From Sediminispirochaeta bajacaliforniensis DSM 16054 (GTDB lineage: Bacteria > Spirochaetota > Spirochaetia > DSM-16054 > Sediminispirochaetaceae): 64,000 nucleotides of DNA. The translations under genes and the position numbers were made by a program. The stretch covers positions 29,095-93,094 of the forward strand of contig NZ_KB899410.1 of the NCBI RefSeq assembly GCF_000378205.1. The letters run 5' to 3'. The notes under the pieces are model-generated. The model was given only the letters and a program-made list of their open reading frames with translations. It had not been told where the DNA came from and made no database searches. This document shows positions 50,678 through 60,133 of the stretch, piece by piece; the first letter of the stretch is position 1; the number at the start of each line of letters is the position of its first letter.

Positions 50678-51565
50678 TTGGATGTACACAATGAATTGCT
50701 GAAAAAACGTTTTCCCTCGACCAGCAGAGGCAGAACGGCTTTTTATCTTATTTCGCCCGCGGTGTTTTTTTTGTTTGTCTTGCAGGTATACCCGATTTTA
50801 TATGCGTTATATCTAAGCTTTTTCAAAACGCGAGGGCGTTCCATGAGTTTTGTGGGGCTTGATAATTACCTTCGGTTGCTGAGCGATACAGATTTCTGGG
50901 CAAGCTTGCGACATACATTCTTTTTTACTGCGGGTTATCTCGTATTAACATTGTGCTTAAGTCTTTTTCTCGCACTGCTGCTTAATCGGCGCATGAAACT
51001 ATCTCCTTTTTATATCTTGGTGATTTTCACCCCCTGGGTGCTTTCGCCGGTAATTGCCGGGACCATGTGGCGATGGCTTTTTCAGCCCGCTTACGGTGTT
51101 CTGCAATTCTTGCTGGAGCCGATATTCCATAAGACGCTGATTACGGACGACAAGGGTGCAATGGGCATCGTCATTCTCGCCCTTTCCTGGCGTAATCTTC
51201 CTCTTACTACGCTGCTTTTTCTCGGGGGCCTGCAAACCATTTCATCCGAAATATACGAATGCGCCTCTCTGGATGGAGCAACAGCATGGCAACGCTTTTC
51301 CCAAATCACCATGCCCCTGATGAAGCCCAGTCTTCTTATCAACATATTGATAAATACCATCCGCGGAATAAACGTCATCAGCATTATATTGTCGATCACC
51401 CGTGGTGGTCCTGGAAGGGCGACAGAGGTTTTGGGTCTCTTTCTCTATCGTAACACATGGCAATACGGTGATTTTGGGACCGGAGCGGCTCTGGGAATTC
51501 TGATGTTTCTACTGACCGGTGTCGTGTCGCTCATCTATTTACGGACCATCAGGATGGAGAATTGA
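50678..51565 (+). CDS. CUT1 ABC importer permease (MalF/UgpA type)
   Basis: A 295-aa permease starting with TTG at 50678, behind AAAGGGA (longer than usual spacer). Membrane segments and loop ECASLDGATAWQRFSQITMPLM are typical, with EAA read as E-C-A. It follows the binding protein by 95 bases and is coupled to the second permease by a 2-base separation. Confidence 0.9.
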   Translation: MDVHNELLKKRFPSTSRGRTAFYLISPAVFFLFVLQVYPILYALYLSFFKTRGRSMSFVGLDNYLRLLSDTDFWASLRHTFFFTAGYLVLTLCLSLFLALLLNRRMKLSPFYILVIFTPWVLSPVIAGTMWRWLFQPAYGVLQFLLEPIFHKTLITDDKGAMGIVILALSWRNLPLTTLLFLGGLQTISSEIYECASLDGATAWQRFSQITMPLMKPSLLINILINTIRGINVISIILSITRGGPGRATEVLGLFLYRNTWQYGDFGTGAALGILMFLLTGVVSLIYLRTIRMEN

Positions 51566-51567
51566 TT

Positions 51568-52410
51568 ATGGCAAAGCGACCTTCCCACATTCCGCTGAAT
51601 AACATACTCGTGCATCTGTTTCTTATCATTATGTGTCTTCTCATCATTTTTCCGGTTATTTATACACTGATGACATCATTCAAAAATGAAATAGACGTAC
51701 TAACGGCACCTCCCACTTTTTTCCCGCCGAAATGGGTTCTTAGCGGGTATGCCCAGGTCTTTCGAAGTGACATGGTACATGTGTATCTGGTCAATACCAT
51801 CCTCAATTCGGTTATAGCCTCGGTGATAGCGATTCCTCTTGCAAGTCTGGCAGGATATGGATTTTCACGCTATAAATTTCGTGGGAGTATGCTGCTGCAA
51901 ACGGCAATTCTTGCAGTCTGGATGATTCCTCATCTTACAAATTTACTGCCCTTATATAAGCTGAGTTCACAGCTGCACCTGTTGCAGACCAGAATCCCTC
52001 TTGTTTTGGTCTATGTTTCCTACGGTCTGCCCATAAGCATCTGGATAATAAAGAGTTTTATCGATGCAATTCCCGAAGAGCTTGAAGATGCCACCCATTT
52101 GGATGGTTGTACCCCGCTTCAGTCTCTTTGGTACGTCATAACCCCACTGGCCGCCCCAGGCCTTTTTTCTGCTTTCCTCATGATTTTTGTAGACTCATGG
52201 AATGAATTTCTGTCGGCGGTAGTCCTTATTACCAATAATGAACTCAAAACAGCTACGGTAGGCTTGTATGATTTTCAGTCGGCATTCGAAACCTCGTATC
52301 ATACCCTTGCGGCTGCCTGTATCGTTATTGCGATCCCCGTACTACTTACCTTCATTCTCGGCAGAAAGTTTTTTTTCCAGGCAATGCTGGAAGGCGCCCT
52401 GAAAGGTTGA
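51568..52410 (+). CDS. CUT1 ABC importer permease (MalG/UgpE type)
   Basis: A 280-aa permease with six membrane segments and EAA loop EDATHLDGCTPLQSLWYVITPLA. Start at ATG 51568, 2 bases after the previous stop, with GGATGGAG as ribosome-binding site. No ATPase follows, so it must borrow one, most simply the MalK-type protein at 40837. Confidence 0.9.
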   Translation: MAKRPSHIPLNNILVHLFLIIMCLLIIFPVIYTLMTSFKNEIDVLTAPPTFFPPKWVLSGYAQVFRSDMVHVYLVNTILNSVIASVIAIPLASLAGYGFSRYKFRGSMLLQTAILAVWMIPHLTNLLPLYKLSSQLHLLQTRIPLVLVYVSYGLPISIWIIKSFIDAIPEELEDATHLDGCTPLQSLWYVITPLAAPGLFSAFLMIFVDSWNEFLSAVVLITNNELKTATVGLYDFQSAFETSYHTLAAACIVIAIPVLLTFILGRKFFFQAMLEGALKG

Positions 52411-52460
52411 TGCGCGGCAAACAAGCCGGACAAGCCGACAAACGATAGGAGTAAAAGATT

Positions 52461-53192
52461 ATGCAGATAAAGGATAGCGTGATATTGATAACGGGAGGTG
52501 CCATTCGGGTAGGAAGAGCATTCGCTCTCTATTTTGCCGAACAGGGAGCCAACATCGCCTTCAGCTATCTCAGTCCGGAAGAGAACCCGGAAGAAACAAA
52601 AAAAGAGATAGAAGCCTTGGGCGTGGGGGCCCTATCAGTCAGGACCGATGTGTCTGATCTTCACCAGATCGAAAGGTTGGTAACTGAAACCATGGATAGG
52701 TTCGGAAGAATCGACACCCTTATCAACGGCGCCGGAATCTGGCTTAAATCCCCCTTCCTTGAGATCAGTGAAAAAGAATGGGATCTTTCTATCAGTGTGA
52801 ACCTCAAGGGGCCTTTCTTTTGCTCTCAGGCTGTTGCCCCCATCATGCGGAAGCAGAAGGGCGGGGTAATCGTCAATATAACCGATCTGTCTGCCTTTCA
52901 GGTGTGGGATTCTTACAGCCACCATGCCGCATCAAAGGCAGGCCTTGTCTCTGTTACCAAGTACCTTGCGGCCGAGCTGGCGCCTTACATCCGGGTGAAC
53001 GCCATTGCCCCGGGGACCATCCTTCTGCCGCCGGGGGCAAGCGAAGAGAAAATCACATGGTCGCGGGAGAAATCGTTGCTGAAGAGAATAGGAACCCCGG
53101 AAGAGGCTGCCATGCTCATTCGTTTGATCATCGAAAACGATTTTATCACCGGAGGGATATATCCCGTCGATGGCGGGCGGTCTCTCGTATGA
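52461..53192 (+). CDS. Pteridine-reductase-like SDR with altered catalytic Tyr
   Basis: A 243-aa short-chain dehydrogenase. The cofactor motif TGGAIRVG (11-18) follows the TGxxxRxG form of pteridine reductases, and the residue 13 before the catalytic Tyr position is Asp142 (ITD), also a PTR1/FolM feature. However, at the catalytic Tyr position (four before Lys159) the protein has His155: SYSHHAASKAG. Tyr152 is three residues away. The reaction may therefore differ or use another acid. It is coupled to an amidohydrolase (ATGA overlap) downstream of an importer. Confidence 0.8.
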   Translation: MQIKDSVILITGGAIRVGRAFALYFAEQGANIAFSYLSPEENPEETKKEIEALGVGALSVRTDVSDLHQIERLVTETMDRFGRIDTLINGAGIWLKSPFLEISEKEWDLSISVNLKGPFFCSQAVAPIMRKQKGGVIVNITDLSAFQVWDSYSHHAASKAGLVSVTKYLAAELAPYIRVNAIAPGTILLPPGASEEKITWSREKSLLKRIGTPEEAAMLIRLIIENDFITGGIYPVDGGRSLV

Positions 53193-54499
53193 ATGGGGCT
53201 CCCTCCTGCCGCTCTGTTTTGATCTATGGGGCTGCCGTGTTCCTGCCCGATGGCTGGATAGAGCCGGGGTATATCTACCTGAAGCATGGTGTTGTTGAGC
53301 AGCTGGGAGCGGGAGATGTCCCCCAGGGGCTTTTCCAAGAGGCCGATACCGTCATACATGCACGCAATCGTGCAGTATTACCCGGACTGACGAATGCGCA
53401 TACCCATTTTGCTCAGACCTTTATGCGGGGTCTTGCCGGCGGCAGGCCCCTTTTGCGCTGGCTGAAGGAGCGGATCTGGCCTCTTCAGGCCGCCTTCGCT
53501 GCGGATGATATGGATCTCGCCGCACGCTTGGGAATCCTTGAGAACATCCGTTGTGGAGCGACGCACATAACCGATCATCATAAAGTAACATACACTCCGG
53601 AACATACCCATGTCGTCTGTAAGGCCGCCGACGACATGGGGGTCTATATGACCCTGGCCCGTTCCTGGTCGGATATAGGGGCTGGTGCGGAAGAGCCCCG
53701 ACAGATTCTCGATCATCTTGCTTCTCTCTATTCAACATGGCAGGGGGGACGTATTTCCATCGCAAATGGCCCGCTGGCTGCGTGGCGATGCAGTGCCCAG
53801 ACACTTCTCGAAAGCCACGAGCTTGCTCTGAACAACGGTTCTTTTTCACATATCCATATAGCAGAATCTCTGGATGAGATAGAGATGAGTGGAGAGAAAT
53901 ACCAGATGTCTCCTTTCGCGTGGCTTGATTCTCTCGGTATTCTTGATGCCCGAATGCAGCTTGTCCATGCTGTCTGGGCCGATGAACATGATGTCGATAG
54001 GATTGCCGATTCCGGAGCTATCGTTGTTCACTGTCCGGTAAGTAATGAGGTGCTTGGTTCCGGAATTGCGCCGCTATCCACATTCCTTGCGCGAGATGTG
54101 CGGGTTCTCCTTGGAACCGACGGCCCTGCAAGTAATGATACCCAGGACATCTTTGAAACAATAAAAGCCTCCTTGCTGCTTTCCAGAGTTTCCACACGTA
54201 ACGCCAATAGTCTAAGCCCTGCCGAGGCCCTTCATATGGCCCTTGATGGAAGAAGGATAAAGGAGGGTGGGGCGGCTGATCTGATCATTGTAAACCTCGA
54301 TCATCCACGAGCGACTCCTGTACACGACCATGATTCCGCACTTACCCTCTGCTGTCACGGCAGCGATGTGGAGACGGTGATAGTGGATGGGAAAATCCTC
54401 ATGCATGACAACAAAGTATTGGTCGGGGATGAAGCGTCTCTGCTCTCCGAATGCAGGGAGCGGGTTAAATTTCTGAGGGAAAGGGCGGGGTTGGAATAG
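53189..54499 (+). CDS. Amidohydrolase, MTA/SAH or 8-oxoguanine deaminase-like
   Basis: A 436-aa metal-dependent deaminase or hydrolase. Metal ligands: HTH at 71-73 (NAHTHFAQ), His in SHIHIAES, His in LVHAVWADEHD, and Asp in LLGTDGPASND. The FMRGLAGGRPLLRWLKERIWPLQA region is typical of the branch with S-adenosylhomocysteine/methylthioadenosine deaminase, TrzN and 8-oxoguanine deaminase. Next to a pteridine-reductase-like SDR, a pterin or purine substrate is reasonable. The ATG at 53189 overlaps the SDR stop; a much longer open frame upstream runs out of frame through the SDR gene and is not used. Confidence 0.85.
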   Translation: MNGAPSCRSVLIYGAAVFLPDGWIEPGYIYLKHGVVEQLGAGDVPQGLFQEADTVIHARNRAVLPGLTNAHTHFAQTFMRGLAGGRPLLRWLKERIWPLQAAFAADDMDLAARLGILENIRCGATHITDHHKVTYTPEHTHVVCKAADDMGVYMTLARSWSDIGAGAEEPRQILDHLASLYSTWQGGRISIANGPLAAWRCSAQTLLESHELALNNGSFSHIHIAESLDEIEMSGEKYQMSPFAWLDSLGILDARMQLVHAVWADEHDVDRIADSGAIVVHCPVSNEVLGSGIAPLSTFLARDVRVLLGTDGPASNDTQDIFETIKASLLLSRVSTRNANSLSPAEALHMALDGRRIKEGGAADLIIVNLDHPRATPVHDHDSALTLCCHGSDVETVIVDGKILMHDNKVLVGDEASLLSECRERVKFLRERAGLE

Positions 54500-54524
54500 C
54501 GGGAGTGGAGAGGTGGCACCGTCT

Positions 54525-55649
54525 TCAAAGATTATCCACATCCCTGAATGTCCCAAGCTCTACATTGGGGAATACAACTGAAATCGTTGTGACATCATCG
54601 ACCTGAATGGAGATGTTCCCAAACAGCTGTTCTTCGGCAAGGACCGTGGTAATCAGCAGATCGGTTCCCGAAGGGACCAGCTCTTCTTTTCCTCCCAATG
54701 ATCCTTCCAGTTTTAGCGTGATCACGAAGTTGTTTCCCTCTTGTGAAAATATGATGGTGATTCGATCATTGTCATGTGTACATGCGGCTGAGCCGCTGAC
54801 GGCGGTACGAATCAGTTCATTGATGATCATCCCGCAGGGAATTGCATGATTTATCCCCAAGGTAAATGGGGTATTGTGAAGCAATAGTTGACAGCCTGTC
54901 GGAGGTGTTTCGGCAGCCTCATGTGCCGCCCGAAATATTTCATGACTATAGAGCGCCATGTCCACCTCTTTCAGATTCGGGGAACGGTAGAGGAGTTCAT
55001 GAACATAGGCCAGGGAATGAATGCGGGATTCAAACCGCTTAAAAAAATCTTCTGTCCATGGATAGACTTTCTCAGGCTTATCAATCGATATGAGGCTTTT
55101 TACGAATTGAAGATTGTTGTTGACTCTATGGTAGACCTCCTGCAGAAGGATGGTCCGCTCTGCAAGTGCCCGTTCAAGAGCCTTATTGTTTTCATGGAGT
55201 GCATGGGTTTTTTCTTCCACGACCTTTTCGAGCCCTGCATTGATCTGTTCAAGCAGTCTTCTTCCCCGTTGAATGTCGAGTTGTGTTTCTATCCGTGCTA
55301 TGAGTTCCACAGGTTCAAAGGGTTTGAGGATATAGTCACGGCCGCCGGCCGCAAAGGCCTTGGCTATCAGGTCGTGGTCGTCAATGGCTGAGATAAACAA
55401 GACGGGAATCTCTGCCGTTTCCGGGGTGGCTTTTATTCTCCTACAGGTTTCAATACCGTTAATGCCTGGCATTCTGATATCGAGCAGTATAAGATCGAAC
55501 TGCCTATGCTGAAGTAGTTCAATGGCTTCCAGACCGCTCAGGGCTGCGGCTATGCGATACCCCTTTTTCCTGAGAATGGAGCTGAGAATGAAAAGATTAT
55601 TACGCGTGTCGTCAACAATGAGAATATTCCAATATTCTTTCTCATTCAT
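54525..55649 (-). CDS. Receiver-HisKA_2 hybrid signalling protein
   Basis: A 374-aa protein. Receiver with DD at 13-14 and phospho-acceptor D57 (LLLDIRMP), K109; then a coiled coil (about 128-168) and a HisKA_2 transmitter with H174 (LQEVYHRVNNNLQF), followed by a poorly conserved ATPase domain (MIINELIRTAVSGSA, with few G-box residues visible). It is probably the phospho-target of the hybrid kinase upstream, whose 3' end it overlaps by 8 bases. The degenerate ATPase part may not be active. Confidence 0.82.
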   Translation of the reverse strand: MNEKEYWNILIVDDTRNNLFILSSILRKKGYRIAAALSGLEAIELLQHRQFDLILLDIRMPGINGIETCRRIKATPETAEIPVLFISAIDDHDLIAKAFAAGGRDYILKPFEPVELIARIETQLDIQRGRRLLEQINAGLEKVVEEKTHALHENNKALERALAERTILLQEVYHRVNNNLQFVKSLISIDKPEKVYPWTEDFFKRFESRIHSLAYVHELLYRSPNLKEVDMALYSHEIFRAAHEAAETPPTGCQLLLHNTPFTLGINHAIPCGMIINELIRTAVSGSAACTHDNDRITIIFSQEGNNFVITLKLEGSLGGKEELVPSGTDLLITTVLAEEQLFGNISIQVDDVTTISVVFPNVELGTFRDVDNL

Positions 55650-58230
55650 CGCTTGCCGCCTTCTGTTTCATGGCTGCCAAAAGTTCATCGAAAGAGGCCA
55701 GCTGCTGGCGAACGGCATCAATATCAAAGGAGAGCATCGACTGCCGCAGGGATGTGCCCCACGTGACAAGATCAGGAACGTGGTAGCTTTGGGCCAATGT
55801 TCCTATTTCATCTGCAATATCGATGATATCATCAACAAGCAAATCCTGACCAATGGAGTGTAGCCTTGGAAGGAAGCTTCGTTCCATGGTGGTGATCAGG
55901 GTTTCCAGCTCTTCGCGAGAAGCTTCTCTATCTCCCTGTTGTGCTGTTTTCTTGTCCCCGTTATTGGAACGGGCATCTGATGAGCTTCCCTCTTCATACG
56001 GGAGATACCGTTTTAACTCTTCTATCAGCCGACTTTTTCGAATTGGCTTTCGCAGAAAGGAATCGGCATAAATTTTCATGGCCCACTCGTCATTCTTGGT
56101 GATGGATGCTGTGAGCAGAATGATCGGAATAGAGGCTGTGCTTTCGTTTGCCTTGAGCTTTTCTATTAATTGTATGCCGCCCATAATAGGCATTTTGAGA
56201 TCGGAAATAATGAGGTCGGGGGTGAAGTCGGAAAGCTGTGAGAGTGCTTCCGCCCCGTTCGATGCCTCTCGATACGTGAAAGGGCAATCGTTCAGAAACC
56301 CCCTTATCAGGAGGTTATTTTCCGGCACATCATCCACGAGGAGGAGTTTGGAAGGAGAAAATTGTACATGTTCTGTATCCTCATTTTCTTTCTCAAGAGA
56401 GGCCTTCTCGACGATGGCGACATTGGGAAGCTCGATTGAAAAAATAGCACCTTCGCCTGGGGTGCTGGTAAGTGAAATGGTCCCTCCCATTAATGTCGAA
56501 AGACGTCGGCTGATGGCGAGTCCAAGGCCGGTCCCCCCATACTTGCGGTCCCACGCTACCTCTCCTTGCTCGAATATACCGAAGATACGTTCCTGATCGA
56601 AAACGGCAATTCCCGGTCCCGAATCGGCCACATCGATACGGAGGTCCACGCTTGTGGCCTCTTCCGAATGCTTCCATGTGTTTATCACAATTCGCACTCC
56701 TCCGACTGTCGTAAATTTTATTGCATTACCGACAAGGTTCACCAATATCTGGCGAAGGCGTGTTCTGTCGATGAGGAGTGCCTCCGGCGTTGCCGTTGCA
56801 ATCTCTACATCGAGGATGAGATGCTTCTTTTCCGCCAGGGGGGCATAGAAATAACGCAGCTCTTCCATAAGAGATGTGATATCCGTAGGTTCCGGTTTGA
56901 GAACGATTTTGTCTGCTTCGACTTTGGAAAGATCAAGAAGATCGTTGATAATGGCCAGGAGTGTTGTTCCGCTTGAGTTGATTGCCTCGATATACTTACG
57001 TCGACGCGGGTCACTTTCTTCTGCTTCCAGAATTTCGGTGAAACCGAGGATTGCATTCATTGGCGTTCGTATTTCATGGCTCATGTTGGCCAGAAAAATA
57101 GTTTTGGTCTTGTTGGCCGATTCCGCTTCATTCTTGGCCCTGCGAAGTTCCTTCTCCGATCGTTTCCGCATTTCATCGGCAGTAACCCAATTCCAGATGA
57201 TCAGCCATGTGACAAAAAGATAGGTGATCCACCCCATGCCGATCGTTGCCAGACGTCGGTGTATGGGACGATTGAGATCTGCTTTGCCGATAAACGATAC
57301 GCATTTCCACGCTTCGCTGAAGTGGACCTTGAGCAAGGAAAAGGGTGCCTGCCATTTTTCATGGGGGCGGATTGTCGAAAAGCTGAAAAGACCCGAATGT
57401 GTTTCAACACTTCCTTCTTCAAAGTTCATGATTGTTGCGGCAGCTTCGGGGAAACGGTCGTAAATGGTTCGTTCTTTGCGATCATCGAACATGAACCCCC
57501 ATTCGTCTTTCGCCGTTGGGCCTCTAAACCAATAGCCGTCGGAGTTAAGAAAAAAAAGGCGAAGATCCCCGAGTATGGAGGCCTTTTCCATGCGCTCGAG
57601 TAGTTTTTCACCGAGATAATTGAGCACGATGATGCCCCTCTTGTTTCCCAGGTAATCGGTGACCGGCATACCGATTCTGAGCATCGGTTTATATGGTACT
57701 TCCAGCTCCCCATGTTCGATATTAAGATCCAGGGGTGAAATATAGGCCTCCCCCGGCTCAAGTTTGAATGATTCGGTGAAATAGTATCGGTCTCGTTTGT
57801 CCTGCAGTTCTTCCTGCGGAACGATAACTGCCTTTCCATCTATAAGATTAACCCGAATGCGTTCAAAGCCTGTCTCATCGATAAGACGAACCTGGTCGTA
57901 TATTTGGCGTGCATTGCTAAACATCAGGAAATCCCAACGAATGTTTTCCATGGCACGGCTTTTTTCCCATGGATCATCGGAAAAAAGGTCCGGTATGCAA
58001 CTTAACTGGGCCAGAAAATTTACATCGGAGATTATGTGCATGAGTTCGTCTTCGACGATATAAAACTGGATTCCGACGGCATGCTTCTGAGATTCTATAA
58101 TAGAGCTTCTTTCAACCCTACTGGGAATAAAAACCATCAGAGCGGCGACAAGTGTACCGAATAAGAATACCGGTAAGAGAAGCCGCGCTGCTCTGATGCG
58201 AACGTTCTTTGTTTTTCCTTCTTTACTCAT
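55642..58230 (-). CDS. Cache-domain hybrid histidine kinase
   Basis: An 862-aa membrane kinase. TM1 at about 15-35, an extracytoplasmic Cache-like sensor (40-330) with RYYFTESFKLEPGEAYISPLDLN, TM2 about 333-350, HisKA with His385 (LANMSHEIRTPMNAILGF), ATPase with VNLVGNAIKFT and KYGGTGLGLA, and a receiver with D677 (IISDLKMP). The last 100 residues are helical and may be an HPt-like module, but the phospho-His motif is not evident. RBS AAGGAAG. It is followed by the overlapping receiver-HisKA_2 gene. Confidence 0.9.
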   Translation of the reverse strand: MSKEGKTKNVRIRAARLLLPVFLFGTLVAALMVFIPSRVERSSIIESQKHAVGIQFYIVEDELMHIISDVNFLAQLSCIPDLFSDDPWEKSRAMENIRWDFLMFSNARQIYDQVRLIDETGFERIRVNLIDGKAVIVPQEELQDKRDRYYFTESFKLEPGEAYISPLDLNIEHGELEVPYKPMLRIGMPVTDYLGNKRGIIVLNYLGEKLLERMEKASILGDLRLFFLNSDGYWFRGPTAKDEWGFMFDDRKERTIYDRFPEAAATIMNFEEGSVETHSGLFSFSTIRPHEKWQAPFSLLKVHFSEAWKCVSFIGKADLNRPIHRRLATIGMGWITYLFVTWLIIWNWVTADEMRKRSEKELRRAKNEAESANKTKTIFLANMSHEIRTPMNAILGFTEILEAEESDPRRRKYIEAINSSGTTLLAIINDLLDLSKVEADKIVLKPEPTDITSLMEELRYFYAPLAEKKHLILDVEIATATPEALLIDRTRLRQILVNLVGNAIKFTTVGGVRIVINTWKHSEEATSVDLRIDVADSGPGIAVFDQERIFGIFEQGEVAWDRKYGGTGLGLAISRRLSTLMGGTISLTSTPGEGAIFSIELPNVAIVEKASLEKENEDTEHVQFSPSKLLLVDDVPENNLLIRGFLNDCPFTYREASNGAEALSQLSDFTPDLIISDLKMPIMGGIQLIEKLKANESTASIPIILLTASITKNDEWAMKIYADSFLRKPIRKSRLIEELKRYLPYEEGSSSDARSNNGDKKTAQQGDREASREELETLITTMERSFLPRLHSIGQDLLVDDIIDIADEIGTLAQSYHVPDLVTWGTSLRQSMLSFDIDAVRQQLASFDELLAAMKQKAASDE

Positions 58231-58291
58231 GGGCTTCCTTTCTATATGCCGGATAGTCCCACCCTGTTGCTCAATACCGACGACAGCCCTA

Positions 58292-58319
58292 AGTATAGTA
58301 AAGAAGTTAGCGATTGCAA
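58292..58319 (-). promoter_or_regulatory. Promoter of the hybrid kinase operon
   Basis: On the minus strand TTGCAA (58319-58314), 16 bases, TATACT (58297-58292). The leader is about 60 bases. This separates the kinase genes from the metal-importer operon upstream. Confidence 0.5.
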
Positions 58320-58335
58320 AAATTCGGCTGTTTAA

Positions 58336-59091
58336 CTATTTCGGATAAACCATCCTTAACCCCGAGATTGTACCAATTCCGCATATTTCCCCGTAGAGGC
58401 GTGTCAGAAGCGGCTCATCGAGGATACGGGAGGGATTTCCTTTTGCCATCAGTCCTCCCCGGCCCATGACCAGGACATGGTCGCAGAACCAGGAGACATG
58501 ATTGGGGTCATGGGCGCAGGCGAAGACCGTCTTCCCCGTTTCGACGATCTCTCTGAGGATCTTCCAGATCATGATCTGATTTTTGAAATCGAGAGAGGAG
58601 GTCGGCTCATCGAGCATAATAAGAGGTGTGTCTTGGGCAAGGGCTCGGGCTATGAGAACAAGCTGACGCTGACCGCCTGATATATTGGTATAGGGTTTGT
58701 CGGCGATTTGGGATAAACCCAATCGTGCCATTGCCTCTTCGGTGCGCTCACGATCTTCCTTCGTGATGCCGAAGACTCCTCCGAAATGGGGAGCCCTCCC
58801 CATGAGAACCACCTCACGTACCAGGAAAGGAAAGGGTGAGGAATGATCTTGGGGAACATAGGCCACCAGTTTTGCCATTGCCGCCGTGGATATTCTGGAA
58901 TGCTCCCTGCCTGCTATGGTGATATTCCCCTTTGCCTTGAGAAGGCCGAGGCAGCATTTGAACAATGTCGTTTTTCCTGAGCCATTTGGACCGAAGAGCC
59001 CGCAGAGCCGACCCTTTTCGACATGGAAGGAAACCTTGGAAAAGAGCGGGGTGGTGTCGTAGGAAAACTCGATTTCGGCAGCTTTCAGCAT
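58336..59091 (-). CDS. FecE/BtuD-type ABC ATPase
   Basis: A 251-aa ATPase for metal-chelate import: Walker A GPNGSGKTT, Q-loop AYVPQDHSSPF, signature ISGGQRQL, Walker B IMLDEPTSSLD, H-loop CAHD. I chose the ATG at 59091, which has AAGGAG 6 bases upstream; an ATG at 59109 overlaps the permease. It is the last gene of the lar-importer operon. Confidence 0.92.
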   Translation of the reverse strand: MLKAAEIEFSYDTTPLFSKVSFHVEKGRLCGLFGPNGSGKTTLFKCCLGLLKAKGNITIAGREHSRISTAAMAKLVAYVPQDHSSPFPFLVREVVLMGRAPHFGGVFGITKEDRERTEEAMARLGLSQIADKPYTNISGGQRQLVLIARALAQDTPLIMLDEPTSSLDFKNQIMIWKILREIVETGKTVFACAHDPNHVSWFCDHVLVMGRGGLMAKGNPSRILDEPLLTRLYGEICGIGTISGLRMVYPK

Positions 59092-59101
59092 TGTCTTCTC
59101 C

Positions 59102-60133
59102 TTATCCATAAAGGGTTTTACCCTTGCTGCGCAGAAGATAGATCAGGAATGGGGCCCCCACGACGGAGGTGAGGATACCGATGGGGATCTCCGAGCTTGC
59201 GATTGTCCTTGCCATTGTATCGCAGAGCAGTATGAAGAGCGCTCCCAGTAAGGCCCCCGCAGGAACGACATAGCTATTGTCTGCGCCGAATATCATCCTT
59301 GCTGCGTGGGGAGCCATTAGTCCCACCCACGCCACGATGCCTACTTGTGAAACACAGAGGGCCGTTACCAGCGTCGTCGACAAGATATACAGCAAACGGT
59401 ATCGTTCCGGATGTACTCCAAGGGTTCTCGCCTCTTCGTCTCCCATGGAGAGAATATTCAGCTTCCAGGATGTGAGGAATATGATGGCGAATACAACGGC
59501 CACAAAGGGGGCCGTGAGGATGACATCTTTCCAGGTGGCATAATAGAATCCGCCCATCATCCAGAAGGTTATTTCCCGAAGCTGTGCATCCGGAGCGAGA
59601 TATTTCAGAAGCGATACCATGGCAGAGAAAAGCGATCCGATGACCACCCCCGAGATGACGAGGGTGATGACCGGGGCCCTGCCTCTCGTCTTTGAAATGG
59701 CATAGCTTAGTGCGACTGCCAGAATCGCGAAGCCAAAGGCGGAGAGCTGCATCGATCTGATGATGGTTGGAAACATGATCCCCAGGGCCGCACCGAAGGC
59801 TGCTCCTGCGGAGACCCCCAAAATATATGGTTCAACCAGCGGATTCCTGAAGCAAGCCTGATAGGCTGCTCCGGAAAGGGCAAAGGCGACGCCCGTTATG
59901 ATGGCCAGAAGAACCCGAGGGGTTCTGATGGTCCAGATGATCACCGTATGAAGCTTGGAGAGCTCCTCTTCACTCCCTCCCATGAGCTTGGTCCTGAGAA
60001 TGTGATAGGTTTCCTCTGCCGATATGTCGTAGGTGCCGGCCGTCAGAGCCCAAAGGGTTCCGACGACCAGGATAAGAAGGAGCACCACGATCATGGTCAG
60101 CTTTTGTGCACTACTTTTCGACTTAGAAGTCAT
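59102..60133 (-). CDS. FecCD/BtuC-type ABC permease
   Basis: A 343-aa permease with about ten membrane segments. Typical blocks: RTPRVLLAIITGVAFALSGAAYQACFRNPLVEPYILGVSAGAAFGA, and the coupling region LSMGDEEARTLGVHPERYR, and GIVAWVGLMAPHAARMIFG. The family imports siderophores, cobalamin or related metal chelates. The start overlaps the binding-protein stop by 11 bases, so the genes are translationally coupled. Confidence 0.94.
   Translation of the reverse strand: MTSKSKSSAQKLTMIVVLLLILVVGTLWALTAGTYDISAEETYHILRTKLMGGSEEELSKLHTVIIWTIRTPRVLLAIITGVAFALSGAAYQACFRNPLVEPYILGVSAGAAFGAALGIMFPTIIRSMQLSAFGFAILAVALSYAISKTRGRAPVITLVISGVVIGSLFSAMVSLLKYLAPDAQLREITFWMMGGFYYATWKDVILTAPFVAVVFAIIFLTSWKLNILSMGDEEARTLGVHPERYRLLYILSTTLVTALCVSQVGIVAWVGLMAPHAARMIFGADNSYVVPAGALLGALFILLCDTMARTIASSEIPIGILTSVVGAPFLIYLLRSKGKTLYG

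Noticed and set aside
52778..53188. Open frame extending the amidohydrolase upstream across the SDR gene
   Set aside because: The SDR is read in another frame with full family motifs; the amidohydrolase starts at the ATGA overlap at 53189.
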